Below the pieces are notes generated by a model, which saw nothing but the letters and a program-made list of their open reading frames with translations, was not told where the DNA came from and did not search any database. A DNA stretch of 64,000 bases. It comes from an uncultured Flavobacteriaceae bacterium (GTDB taxonomy: Bacteria; Bacteroidota; Bacteroidia; Flavobacteriales; Flavobacteriaceae). The stretch lies in assembly GCA_947500435.1 (NCBI GenBank), contig CANMRV010000001.1:682001-746000 (forward strand), given 5' to 3'. The first letter of the stretch is position 1, and the number at the start of each line of letters is the position of its first letter. This document shows positions 9,560 through 18,412 of the stretch, piece after piece. A program made the position numbers and the translations under genes.

Positions 9560-9880
9560 ATGAATGAGCAAATGAATGTGATGTCCGACGCAAATGTGGA
9601 CACACCAGTTCTTCGAATACTTAAAGATATTAAGACATTAATGTCTTTTAACAAGAAGGTGTTTAATGTGGAAGACCTCGTATTATACACGGGGTTATCC
9701 GAAAGCACAATTTACAAACTGTCTAGATTAGATATGATTCCCAAAGGTGATAACAAGGGAATCCGTAAACTCTTTTTTGAAAAAGACAGAATTGACGCTT
9801 GGCTGTTAGGCAAGCCTGATATTTCCGATGAATACTTTGAAGAGTTGTTCAATGAGAAGCTATTGAAAAATAGAAGATAA
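9560..9880 (+). CDS. Helix-turn-helix protein, excisionase-like
   Basis: A 106-residue DNA-binding protein. Residues about 35-80 (FNVEDLVLYTGLSESTIYKLSRLDMIPKG, split here by a turn) form a MerR/HTH_17-type winged helix followed by the basic wing KGIRKLFFEKDRIDAWL. Proteins of this kind serve as excisionases or replication regulators in Bacteroidota mobile elements. It sits 9 bp upstream of the VapE-like gene and heads the operon. It may act with the recombinase encoded at the far end, since circularisation would bring the two ends together. The excisionase role is inferred from family and position. Confidence 0.8.
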   Translation: MNEQMNVMSDANVDTPVLRILKDIKTLMSFNKKVFNVEDLVLYTGLSESTIYKLSRLDMIPKGDNKGIRKLFFEKDRIDAWLLGKPDISDEYFEELFNEKLLKNRR

Positions 9881-9889
9881 ATTTTCAAT

Positions 9890-11095
9890 ATGGCAGCTGA
9901 AGATAAAAAAGGGCTTTACCATGTTAAAGACCCTAAGAATACTACAATCTATGATAAAACCATAGATTACATTGAAGGGAAGTACAATATCATGTACAAT
10001 GAGATATCTCACGACTTTCAGATTTCAGTTCTAAATCAAAAGAACTGGCATTATCTAAATCTGAATTCCTTAATCATTGAGCTGGCGAAAGCTGGAATCG
10101 AAGTAAGCACTAGCAAACTAGAAATTTTATTGAAGTCGGAATTGATTCTAAAATACAACCCTGTAAAGGAATACTTCGAATCACTTGAAAAATGGGATGG
10201 AGAAGATTACATCGCTAAGCTGGTTTCCTATGTACCAACATATGACAACAAAGCGTTTTTGTATCATTTTAGAAAATGGTTGGTACGCGCAATCAAATGT
10301 GGACTGGAAACCTCTTACTTTAATAAACAAGCTCTTATCATTAGTCACAAAGGACAGAGTTCTGGAAAGTCTACCTGGTGTCGATTTATTTGCCCTCCAG
10401 AATTGGCGGAATACATGGCTGAGGATATTAGCAATGATAAGGATGCTCGTATTCAATTGTGCCGGAATTTTCTATACAATCTAGATGAGCTTGCGGTACT
10501 GTCTAAGAAGGATGTAAATGCATTAAAATCGTTCTTTTCCAAGACATTTATCAATGAGCGTCTACCCTATGATAAAAAGAATACAACATTACCTAGAATT
10601 TGTTCTTTTTTAGGTTCTACGAATATGTCTTCTTTTTTGAATGATGAAACGGGTTCGGTACGTTGGTTGTGTTTTGAATTAATGGATAAAATCGATTTTG
10701 CATATTCCAAAGAAATTGAAATCAAGGATGTTTGGGCGCAAGCTTATCATCTAGCCTACCATGACCCAAATTTCAATCCTGAGTTAACGCTGCAGGATAT
10801 CATGGAAAATGAAGAACGTAACAAGAAGTATACGAAGCTTACTACGGAACAGGAGTTGATTGCTAAGTATTACGAGAAGTCTAATGATATAAAGGACTTT
10901 GTTACGGCCTCAGATGTACTGGTTTCTTTATCCTGTTTGAATTTACGATTGAATCAAATAAACCTTGGAAGGGCCTTGTCAGGATTTAACTATCAAAAAG
11001 TAAAGCACCCCAAGCGTCAGGTCTACGGTTATTTGGCAAAACCACTGTTTGAAGACACTCCTTGGGAAATGGAACTATCAAAAAAGAATAAATAG
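9890..11095 (+). CDS. VapE/VirE-family P-loop ATPase
   Basis: A 401-residue protein of the virulence-associated E family, superfamily 3 helicase-like ATPases found in phages, satellites and integrative elements next to primases. The Walker A motif GQSSGKST lies near residues 154-161. A Walker B-like stretch is FLYNLDELAVL, and a sensor region is ICSFLGSTN. The primase domain seen in some larger family members is absent. A separate TOPRIM primase gene follows instead, so the two likely act together in replicating the excised circle. A cluster of TACCT/AGGTA repeats lies directly downstream. Confidence 0.88.
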   Translation: MAAEDKKGLYHVKDPKNTTIYDKTIDYIEGKYNIMYNEISHDFQISVLNQKNWHYLNLNSLIIELAKAGIEVSTSKLEILLKSELILKYNPVKEYFESLEKWDGEDYIAKLVSYVPTYDNKAFLYHFRKWLVRAIKCGLETSYFNKQALIISHKGQSSGKSTWCRFICPPELAEYMAEDISNDKDARIQLCRNFLYNLDELAVLSKKDVNALKSFFSKTFINERLPYDKKNTTLPRICSFLGSTNMSSFLNDETGSVRWLCFELMDKIDFAYSKEIEIKDVWAQAYHLAYHDPNFNPELTLQDIMENEERNKKYTKLTTEQELIAKYYEKSNDIKDFVTASDVLVSLSCLNLRLNQINLGRALSGFNYQKVKHPKRQVYGYLAKPLFEDTPWEMELSKKNK

Positions 11096-11099
11096 TACT

Positions 11100-11280
11100 T
11101 ACCTAATTACCTATAGAATTAAACAACCTTATAAACAGGGCTAACACTTTAGGTAGGATGATTATATGCTAAGCTACCTGGGTATTACCTAACCTACCTT
11201 TTAGTAAAGGTTGGGTAAGATGAATTTAGAGTCTACCTAAAGCACTAACCCTTATGAATTGGAGTCTAGGTAAGTAGGTA
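11100..11280. repeat. Cluster of TACCT/AGGTA repeats (iteron-like)
   Basis: Nine copies of the pentamer occur in 181 bp: TACCT at 11100, 11108, 11175, 11186, 11195 and 11234, and its complement AGGTA at 11151, 11268 and 11276. Most sit in a longer context resembling CTACCTAA or CTAGGTAA. The stretch is noncoding and lies between the VapE and primase genes, a plausible place for a replication origin or a repressor array. Confidence 0.6.
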
Positions 11281-11307
11281 GGAGAAAAACGCAAAAATAA
11301 AACGCTG

Positions 11308-12156
11308 ATGAAAACAAAAATAATAACGTGCAGAAGCGCCCGAAATTTTTGTCTAGTTCAACTACTAGAAAATTTAGGTCACTTCCCCACAAGGAAAACG
11401 GAAAAAGAAGCTTGGTTTCTAAGTCCTTTCAGGTCAGAAACCCAAGCCTCTTTTAAGATATCTCTGGCGCTCAATCGATGGTACGACCATGGAATGGGTA
11501 AAGGGGGAAACAGTATTGACCTTTTAACCCAACTATTAAACTTTTCAGTAAAAGAGGTGTTGGCATATTTAAGCAATGATTTGTCTTTTTCATTTCATCA
11601 GCCGCCCACTCAGATTGAAACACTTATGAAAACACAAATAGTAGAAACACTAACTATCAATCATCCTGCTTTGATTCAATATTTAAAGTCAAGAAAAATT
11701 CCCTTTGCAATTGCAAAGAAGTACTTAAAAGAAATTCATTTTAGAAGAGGAAGTAAAACCTTCTTTGCCTTAGGTCTTGAAAACCATTTAGGCGGTTGGG
11801 AGCTTCGAAATAAGTTTCAAAAGACATCGAGTTCACCAAAATCCTATACACATCTTAAAGAAGACAAGACTCAATTAGTGGTTTTAGAAGGTATGTTCGA
11901 TTTACTCTCACTAGCAACCATGAATCCAATTCTTGTATATGAATCTGATGTTCTGATTTTAAACTCGATAGCATTCTTAAAGGATGTTGAAAATCTGATT
12001 TCCGAATATAGTGCCGTGCGATTGTATTTGGATAATGATAATGCCGGAAATTCAGCAACTAAAATTTTGGTAAAGCAATTTGGTCAAAGTATTGACTGCA
12101 GCGACGAGTATAAAAAGTATAAGGATTTGAACGAAAAATTAATGCTATGGAACTAG
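11308..12156 (+). CDS. TOPRIM-domain DNA primase
   Basis: A 282-residue protein with the layout of mobile-element primases. The N-terminal part (residues about 5-85) resembles the CHC2 zinc-finger region (GMGKGGNSIDLLTQLLNFSVKEVL), but the zinc-binding cysteines are not all present. The C-terminal TOPRIM domain has the acidic EGMFD near residue 194 and LYLDNDNAG near 240-247, the metal-binding core. It would make primers for element replication. It overlaps the next gene (MobC-like) by 10 bp, so translation is probably coupled. Confidence 0.85.
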   Translation: MKTKIITCRSARNFCLVQLLENLGHFPTRKTEKEAWFLSPFRSETQASFKISLALNRWYDHGMGKGGNSIDLLTQLLNFSVKEVLAYLSNDLSFSFHQPPTQIETLMKTQIVETLTINHPALIQYLKSRKIPFAIAKKYLKEIHFRRGSKTFFALGLENHLGGWELRNKFQKTSSSPKSYTHLKEDKTQLVVLEGMFDLLSLATMNPILVYESDVLILNSIAFLKDVENLISEYSAVRLYLDNDNAGNSATKILVKQFGQSIDCSDEYKKYKDLNEKLMLWN

Positions 12157-12809
12157 GACGTAGTTATGACCCAAGGAGATTGAAATTGGATGCAATGGAG
12201 TTGGAGTTGAAAAGAAAAAGAGATATCCAAATTGAACTGGAACAACGATTAAAAAGAGAATATGGACCCAAACTTGAACGCCAGAGAGACCATGGATTAA
12301 AGCTAGAATTAGAACCGGAAATGGATGCATTGACTATTAAACAAATATCCTTATCAGATGTATTCGATTTAAATAATAGGTCTATGTCTCAGAATCGTAT
12401 TGCCTATGGTGAAGAGTCTATTACTGATAATTCTGATAAGAATTCGAGATGTGTGTCTGTGGACACAATCTCGCCTTCTCCCGTTGGTCGCAGGACAAAT
12501 AAAGAAAAGATGAAAGGGAAATCACAGTTAGTAAAATTCAGATGTACCAACTATGAAAAGAAATTATTACTAACCAAAGCCAAACGCTGTGGCCTATCAT
12601 TAAGTGAGTTTTTAAGAAGGTCTGCCATGGAACAGACTATTTCCGAACGATTCTCTGAGGAAGAAATTGATGCTTATAAAATGCTCGTCAAATACCACAA
12701 TAATTTCAAATCAATTGGAAATATGTTCAAGGGTAAAAACGAAGGGCTGACAAAAATGGTCTATGCGGTTGCGAAGGATATCAAAGAACATTTAAAGAAA
12801 TTCAAATGA
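12147..12809 (+). CDS. MobC-like mobilization accessory protein
   Basis: A 220-residue protein. Its C-terminal half (residues about 125-220) resembles MobC/ribbon-helix-helix relaxosome proteins: VKFRCTNYEKKLLLTKAKRC, then GLSLSEFLRRSAM. These bind near oriT and help the relaxase. The N-terminal half is very charged, with Glu/Lys/Arg-rich helices, and looks element-specific. It overlaps the primase gene by 10 bp and the relaxase gene by 4 bp (ATGA), which places it in a tightly coupled operon. Confidence 0.82.
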   Translation: MELGRSYDPRRLKLDAMELELKRKRDIQIELEQRLKREYGPKLERQRDHGLKLELEPEMDALTIKQISLSDVFDLNNRSMSQNRIAYGEESITDNSDKNSRCVSVDTISPSPVGRRTNKEKMKGKSQLVKFRCTNYEKKLLLTKAKRCGLSLSEFLRRSAMEQTISERFSEEEIDAYKMLVKYHNNFKSIGNMFKGKNEGLTKMVYAVAKDIKEHLKKFK

Positions 12810-13663
12810 TTGGGAAAGGACAATCAATATCTCATACTAGTGCCTCCATGAGTTATGGATGGAATCAAGAGAAAAACGCGGAAGTTGTTTTTAGACAACA
12901 TTTAGTCGGGGTGAATCCCAATGAGATAACAATGGAGTTTAAGCGAATTCAGGCCTTAAATACGGACTGTAAACGTAATACCTTATCGTTTGTATTGAGT
13001 CCTACTATAAAAGATGGGCAACGATTAAAAAATAAAGACCTAGAGAAAATAGTATCGAAATTCATGAAGCAAATGAAGCTAAAAGACCGACAGGCCATTG
13101 CCTTTGTACATCGCGATAAATCTCATACTCATGTTCATTTGTATGTGAATCGAATCGATTTTAGAGGGAGTGCATACAATGACAGTTTCGTAGGTAAACG
13201 TAGTCAGCATGCTGCAGAATTAGTTGCCCAAGAATTGAAACTGACTACTGTAAAGCAAGTACAGTTTGAACGTGAATTTGATACAAGAAGAATCCGAAGT
13301 GAAATGAAGCGAAGACATGAACTCACTCTAAAACAGGATAGACCACAAAGTTTTAGTGAATATGTGAAAGGGATGGCTTCAAAAGATATTACGGTGACCC
13401 CAACAATTAATAAACAAGGAAGCTTGCAAGGCTTTCGATTTAAATTCAAAGGTCATGACTTTAAGGGAAGTGAAGTGCATCGCACTATGAGTATGGGAAA
13501 TATAGGAAAGCATATTGTTCAAAATACATCTTACGAGAGATTGGTATCCCCTGAAAATACAGTTCGATTGTTCGAGAAAACTTTGAAGATTACTCAGAAT
13601 ATGGCACTATCGTGGGCCAAAAAAACAATCAAACGAACCATTGAAAAAGGAATAGGAATTTAA
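12806..13663 (+). CDS. Relaxase (MobA/VirD2-like HUH nuclease)
   Basis: Nicks DNA at oriT to start transfer of the excised element. The 285-residue protein holds the three-histidine HUH metal motif H107-T-H109-V-H111 within HRDKSHTHVHLYVNRID. Candidate nucleophile tyrosines lie in the N-terminal part (for example SMSYGW). There is no fused helicase or primase domain, as in small Bacteroidota MobB relaxases. The start overlaps the MobC-like gene by 4 bp. A small membrane protein gene and a 15-bp inverted repeat follow. No coupling protein gene is visible, so transfer would depend on a co-resident conjugative element. Confidence 0.9.
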   Translation: MIGKGQSISHTSASMSYGWNQEKNAEVVFRQHLVGVNPNEITMEFKRIQALNTDCKRNTLSFVLSPTIKDGQRLKNKDLEKIVSKFMKQMKLKDRQAIAFVHRDKSHTHVHLYVNRIDFRGSAYNDSFVGKRSQHAAELVAQELKLTTVKQVQFEREFDTRRIRSEMKRRHELTLKQDRPQSFSEYVKGMASKDITVTPTINKQGSLQGFRFKFKGHDFKGSEVHRTMSMGNIGKHIVQNTSYERLVSPENTVRLFEKTLKITQNMALSWAKKTIKRTIEKGIGI

Positions 13664-13673
13664 ACAAACTACA

Positions 13674-14120
13674 ATGAGTAAATTAGAAATGCTAAGTGAA
13701 TTATTGGTCAACGAATTGACCGACTTTGAAAAAGATGTAAATCGATTAGAAGATAGTATTACCAAAGCAGAGAACCTGCAGGTGAAATTTGATACAGAAC
13801 CAGTTGAAGGATTGATATCGAAGCTGCAAAATTATGGAAGGCAAGAAGAGCATTCCAGACAGCAATATTTGCAAAACTTGCAATCAAGCCTGGCACAAGC
13901 TAAAATCTACCCGAATTGGGCAGTAATATCCTTTTTTGTCTTATTGGTACTAAGTTGTTTGCTCAGCATTTATACCTATACATTAAAATCTGATGCCATT
14001 GAAAAAGAAAAGGTGGCATATGCGAAAGGAGAAGCAGCTGCCTCTGAGTACATCAACCTATATCTGAGTGAGAACCCGAAAGCCTTAGAACAATATAAAA
14101 GGTGGGCTGATTCCAAATGA
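13674..14120 (+). CDS. Small coiled-coil membrane protein of the mob operon
   Basis: A 148-residue protein that I cannot assign to a family. Residues about 10-75 are predicted helical and coiled-coil-like (LEDSITKAENLQVKF). Residues about 82-102 (WAVISFFVLLVLSCLLSIYTY) are a single transmembrane helix. A short C-terminal tail follows. It starts 10 bp after the relaxase stop, so it is in the same operon. Proteins of this shape often follow mobB in Bacteroidota elements and may anchor the relaxosome at the membrane, but that is inference. Confidence 0.75.
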   Translation: MSKLEMLSELLVNELTDFEKDVNRLEDSITKAENLQVKFDTEPVEGLISKLQNYGRQEEHSRQQYLQNLQSSLAQAKIYPNWAVISFFVLLVLSCLLSIYTYTLKSDAIEKEKVAYAKGEAAASEYINLYLSENPKALEQYKRWADSK

Positions 14121-14146
14121 GGTACCTCATAGGATTGTAGGTGCGC

Positions 14147-14202
14147 CCTATCCGGTTTTTGCTTAACGTTTATCTGCCGGAACACTACAAAAACCGGACA
14201 GG
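14147..14202. repeat. 15-bp inverted repeat after the mob genes (oriT or terminator candidate)
   Basis: CCTATCCGGTTTTTG (14147-14161) and CAAAAACCGGACAGG (14188-14202) are inverted with one mismatch over a 26-nt loop. No T-run follows the right arm, so an ordinary terminator is less likely. Closeness to the relaxase operon makes oriT possible. Confidence 0.5.
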
Positions 14203-14277
14203 ATCCACGCGCAAAGTTCTTGGGTAAGATTTGGGGTAGTTATATCCCCAACTTGAACTTCTCTCTACAACAGAATG

Positions 14278-14311
14278 AACTCTTTACGAAAGGTGCAATT
14301 TGTAAAGAGTT
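14278..14311. repeat. Left flanking hairpin of the defence module
   Basis: AACTCTTTAC (14278-14287) pairs with GTAAAGAGTT (14302-14311) around a 14-nt spacer. The same arms with the same spacer length occur at 20984-21015, on the other side of the ATPase-methyltransferase/restriction module. The rest of the 14121-14473 gap shows nothing else I can name. Confidence 0.6.
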
Positions 14312-14473
14312 ATCTTTATTTGAACTTCTTGAAACATAATGTTGATAAACAAGCTGTATTTCCAGCCCTCTAGAATATGGCCGCTACCCTTGCCTATTGT
14401 TTTATAAAAGTTTTATGAGTTCTTTTTAATTGAAAGTAAATTAATCTTACTTTGGTTGTAACAAATTTTAAAT

Positions 14474-16483
14474 ATGAGAATTAAAAGAATTAATCTTTTA
14501 CCAAAAGATGTAAATGATGTTGGACTAAAGCCATTTTATACAGATAAATTTGGTTCTGTAATAGCTTTAGTTGGAAAAAACGGTTCTGGAAAAACAAGGT
14601 TTTTAAATTTGTTGAAAGATAAAATTATAAAGTCAAGTTTAGCAGAAGTTGGGAACAATGATTTCGATAAATTACCAGTTGGAATTGAGAGATTCATACA
14701 ACAACAAAAACACCTTTTAAATTACGTCAAACAATTAAATTTAAAAAAGAAAATAGATAACATTCATTTCGAACGTAAAATGAACTCAGGCAATGAAGAA
14801 CTAGTAAGTATATTAAATGACGCTCAGAATGAATTGAATAAAGAAAAAGAGCTTTTTCCGATTGACAATCGTATGCGTAGCGATATCAATCGATTTGATT
14901 CCGAAATTAATAAAATTTTCAAGGAAATAATTAAAGTAATATCCTCTGATAATCTTAGAAGTCTAAAATCTTCCTTAGAAGGTAATGCCAATAATTTTAG
15001 AGATGCAATTAATCGGAATCAAAATATAAATGAGCTTGACATGTTATATGATAATTCCCTTGCATATATAGACAGTTTACCAAAATTATTACAAGAAGCG
15101 AAGGTTTCTTCAGAATTGAAGAATGTACCTTATATAAATAATCCCCACTTTCTAAACTACCAAGGTTTAAAAAAACTTATTGAAACATTTCTAGAAAAAG
15201 AATTCTCTTGGGATATAAAAGTAACAGGTACTAAATTAGATGGTGAGGAAAATTTAATGTCTTATAAAGCTTTTTGGACTCTAGACGGAAAAATGATGGA
15301 ATATGATATTTTTTCTGAAGGAGAAAAAGCCTTATTCGCTTATGCTCTGCTATTTTATTTTAAAAATCAAAATAAAAACACATCTATTAAATTTAACGAA
15401 TGGATAGTCCTAATTGATGAGCCAGAACTTAATTTACACCCTAAGGCTCAGGTAAGACTAATAGAAAGACTTACAGAACTAGTTAAAGATAAGGGTCAAC
15501 TAATTATAGCAACTCATTCCATACCTATTCTTGCTTCTCTTGATTATACGTCAATTTATCTTGTTCGTAAAGATGAAATAACACCACCACAATCTAAAGT
15601 GCCATTTGAGGCACTTAATGATTTGATGGGTATGGATGAATATTATTATAAAATGTTAGAGTTTCTTAAATCTCCATCTTTATGGGCTATGACTAAATAT
15701 ATGTCACAGTGTTTCATATCTGCTGATGTTTTTGAATTTGCAAATAGTACTGACCCTCAAGTGAAGCTTTTTAAAAATAATGTTCTTAAGAAAAAGGAAT
15801 TAAACATTTTAGATTATGGATGCGGAAAAGGAAGACTTTTATCTTCAATAAGGGAAGATGAAAATATTTGGAATCGAATAAAGCGATACGACACTTTTGA
15901 TATTAATCCTGAGAATGAAAGTACCTTAAGAAGTAAAGGCTCTGACAATTTCTTTTCTTCTTTAAAAGAGCTTCCAAAAAACAAATACCATTTAATAGTA
16001 TTAATTAATGTATTGCACGAAATTTCTATTGAGTTATGGCCTAGCGTTTTAAATACATTAAATAAATGTCTTTCTAAAACAGGACAGCTTGTTTTCATCG
16101 AGGATACAAAAATGCCAGTAGGAGAATTACCAAATAAAGAAGGTTTCTTTCTTTTAGGAAAAGAGGAATTTGAAATTATTTACGGAGAAAACAATGTGAT
16201 TTTTCCAAACGAAAGTTCTTCAGACGATAAGAATAGGATGTTATGTGCAATTGTTTCGAAATCAAAAATTAAAGACAGAACAATCACAAATGAAATAATT
16301 ATTGAAGCAATGGAAAAGTTGAACTTTAACTCGTTTGAAGCTTTAAAAAAGTTAAGAAATATCCCTAAAGAAGAGCAAGAAAGCAGACATGTTTCTCTCG
16401 GCAGGACATTTGGCTTGAAGTCTAATCTTTATATAAATAGTCAGTTAGCTATAAATAAACTACAGGAAACATCTTTAACATAA
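14474..16483 (+). CDS. Fusion of SMC/OLD-like ATPase and class I methyltransferase
   Basis: A 669-residue two-part protein. Part one (1 to about 400) is an AAA_15/AAA_21 ABC-type ATPase. It has Walker A GKNGSGKT (34-41), a long helical insertion (about 60-200), an ABC signature region FSEGEKALFAYAL, Walker B WIVLIDEPELNLHP (from 310) and the H-switch IIATHS (about 345). Part two (about 420-600) is a Rossmann methyltransferase with SAM-binding ILDYGCGKGR (about 446) and LIVLINVLHEIS (about 510). There is no NPPY or PCQ motif, so a small-molecule or protein target is more likely than DNA. It is a lone rightward gene facing the restriction operon. Base composition is visibly A/T-richer than the mob genes. 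The domains are confident; an anti-phage role is inference from neighbours. Confidence 0.85.
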   Translation: MRIKRINLLPKDVNDVGLKPFYTDKFGSVIALVGKNGSGKTRFLNLLKDKIIKSSLAEVGNNDFDKLPVGIERFIQQQKHLLNYVKQLNLKKKIDNIHFERKMNSGNEELVSILNDAQNELNKEKELFPIDNRMRSDINRFDSEINKIFKEIIKVISSDNLRSLKSSLEGNANNFRDAINRNQNINELDMLYDNSLAYIDSLPKLLQEAKVSSELKNVPYINNPHFLNYQGLKKLIETFLEKEFSWDIKVTGTKLDGEENLMSYKAFWTLDGKMMEYDIFSEGEKALFAYALLFYFKNQNKNTSIKFNEWIVLIDEPELNLHPKAQVRLIERLTELVKDKGQLIIATHSIPILASLDYTSIYLVRKDEITPPQSKVPFEALNDLMGMDEYYYKMLEFLKSPSLWAMTKYMSQCFISADVFEFANSTDPQVKLFKNNVLKKKELNILDYGCGKGRLLSSIREDENIWNRIKRYDTFDINPENESTLRSKGSDNFFSSLKELPKNKYHLIVLINVLHEISIELWPSVLNTLNKCLSKTGQLVFIEDTKMPVGELPNKEGFFLLGKEEFEIIYGENNVIFPNESSSDDKNRMLCAIVSKSKIKDRTITNEIIIEAMEKLNFNSFEALKKLRNIPKEEQESRHVSLGRTFGLKSNLYINSQLAINKLQETSLT

Positions 16484-16559
16484 AAGACACATCCAAAAGC
16501 TCTACTCTTTTCTTTTTTTCTTGATAAAAAAAGAAACAAAAAAATCAAGGCTTATAGAT

Positions 16560-16722
16560 AATTTTGGCAAAACAATGTACGAGTCGGTCGCTAAATTTTA
16601 GGATCCATTGTAACTCTTAAGACTACTCTAAGTCAATACAAATAATACTGCCAGTCAACAGGTATTGTAACCAGCCTCCTAAAATTCTTAACGCTACGCG
16701 CCCCTATTGTTTTGCCAAAATT
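16560..16722. repeat. Nested inverted-repeat element between convergent genes
   Basis: Outer arms AATTTTGGCAAAACAAT (16560-16576) and ATTGTTTTGCCAAAATT (16706-16722) are a perfect 17-bp inverted repeat. Similarity continues outward with gaps (ATCAAGGC against GGCCAAGAT). Inner arms AATTTTAGGA (16594-16603) and TCCTAAAATT (16677-16686) are a second perfect pair. It has no open frame and fills the gap between the fusion gene and the GHKL gene. It resembles a small noncoding repeat or MITE-like element, and could also act as a two-way terminator. Confidence 0.65.
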
Positions 16723-16789
16723 CTCTTAGGCCAAGATTAAATCCATTTTTTATTGAAGGTAAAGTTTTGTTTATTTATCGAACTTAATA

Positions 16790-18412
16790 CTAAGAATCCT
16801 CAAGTCTCCTATATAGATGCGAAAGCAAGCTTAAACCATCTAGACAATCTTTTTCTGAAAACAAACCTGAATCGCGCAAATCTGCTATTAGTTCATGAGA
16901 CACCGGGTTTCTGCCACCTGCTACAATCCCCATTGAGAGAAATTTTTGTCCATCTTCAATACTTCCTAGCGTATCAGGTTGAAAAGGTGTTCCGTCTGGT
17001 TTTAAATAGCTATGAGTAACTGAAAGGGTTCCGCCTCTGCCATAAACACTACCCATCATTCCCGAATCACTTGCGTTTGTACTACTTGATTTGGTTCGAG
17101 TTTCTGTTATATACCTTTTTGCAGCCTCTGTAAAAGCACGATAAAAATCTCTATTTTCATAGTCCGTCTTAGCTGCGTTTTGTACTTCACTATGAAGATG
17201 CCGCCAATGAAAATATGGGTAATCTGGAACGAACTCATGAATTGTTGAAACTACTTGGTTAGTTTCATTCTCTGGTAATTGCGAATTTTCAACAATGCTA
17301 GCAATAACTGGCTCTAGTTTAGTTCTAATCTCAGGAGGTAAATTTCCAAACCATTCATTTACATTTATATTTGTCTTTTCATTAATTTTTTCTATTTTTT
17401 TGACTTTTCGTTTCCCTCTCCAATCTTTCTCTAATGCTTTCAAACATAGAATTAAAAACTCTTTTAGGTCAATGGCAATTTTATGTTCCCAGTTTATTGA
17501 TTGTCTGTCAGTTGAAATTAAATCCTCATCCATGTCATCAATAAAATCAACATCAAGCCAACCGGTTGCATAAGAAAAGAAATGACTTGATTCAATAGCA
17601 CCGAAAAATTCCTGTGCATTAACCATTCTTCCATTTGAAAATAAAGTAATCCCCCTAGAACCAGGTATTAATGGCTTTTCAGTTGTAAGAAGTTCTCCTG
17701 AAATTTGTTCTTTATAACTATATTCAGAATCAGTTAAGCTAGATATCTCATTATAATCCCATTTGAATTCCGCTTTAATATTATCATATTTAAGTTTGTT
17801 ATCGACTAAAATCGGTTCTAAGTCATTTAGAGAAATATATAATTCAAAATCAGGCGCTTTAAAATTAAAAAGTTTAGATATACTGATAGCATAATTTTCA
17901 ACAGGAAAACCTGTGACTCTATTTAATTGTTCAAGTTTTAAGGTTGTACCATTTGGCTCAGTAGTTTCAGTTAACTTGTAGGATGGTGTATAATCTCCAT
18001 TATCCCATTCTTTAATTTCATTATAATCTAAAATAAACTCAACTTCGACTCCATCCTTTCTAGTGATAATTGTAATCTTGTTTCCTAATCCAAATAATGC
18101 AAGCTTTCCAAGGCCTTTTTTTCCTGTTGCCGTTCTGTCGCAACCTGATTCTTGTGATTGTTCTCTACGATTCCTCCCGATTTTTAAAAAATGTTCGTTA
18201 ACCTCGTCAAAAGACATTCCAGTCCCATTGTCTACAACCACTATTTTTTTCTCTTCAATATCATAAAGTTTGACATCAACACGAGTTGCACATGCGTCAT
18301 ATGAATTGGCAATTAATTCAGCTAAAGCAGGTGGCACATGAGAATACATTTTAACTCCTAGATGTTCAATAGTTCTAGGTTCAAAACTCATTTTTAACTC
18401 TTTGTCTTCCAT
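16790..18412 (-). CDS. GHKL (MORC/MutL-like) ATPase linked to restriction-modification
   Basis: A 540-residue ATP-binding protein with a complete Bergerat fold: E32-x3-N36-x2-D39 (ELIANSYDA), D61-N-G63-T-G65 and G97-x2-G100-L-G102-K103. A transducer-like middle domain follows, and the C-terminal third has no motif I know. MutL/MORC-like ATPases are a known companion of restriction-modification systems and probably remodel or sense DNA ends. It is the last gene of the leftward operon dcm-like, HpaII-like, GHKL, and shares one base with the endonuclease stop codon. It lacks histidine-kinase phospho-acceptor and receiver features, so it is not a sensor kinase. Confidence 0.85.
   Translation of the reverse strand: MEDKELKMSFEPRTIEHLGVKMYSHVPPALAELIANSYDACATRVDVKLYDIEEKKIVVVDNGTGMSFDEVNEHFLKIGRNRREQSQESGCDRTATGKKGLGKLALFGLGNKITIITRKDGVEVEFILDYNEIKEWDNGDYTPSYKLTETTEPNGTTLKLEQLNRVTGFPVENYAISISKLFNFKAPDFELYISLNDLEPILVDNKLKYDNIKAEFKWDYNEISSLTDSEYSYKEQISGELLTTEKPLIPGSRGITLFSNGRMVNAQEFFGAIESSHFFSYATGWLDVDFIDDMDEDLISTDRQSINWEHKIAIDLKEFLILCLKALEKDWRGKRKVKKIEKINEKTNINVNEWFGNLPPEIRTKLEPVIASIVENSQLPENETNQVVSTIHEFVPDYPYFHWRHLHSEVQNAAKTDYENRDFYRAFTEAAKRYITETRTKSSSTNASDSGMMGSVYGRGGTLSVTHSYLKPDGTPFQPDTLGSIEDGQKFLSMGIVAGGRNPVSHELIADLRDSGLFSEKDCLDGLSLLSHLYRRLEDS

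Noticed and set aside
16560..16722. Integron attC site
   Set aside because: The nested palindrome recalls attC, but the conserved GTTRRRY/RYYYAAC core boxes are missing and no integron integrase is near.
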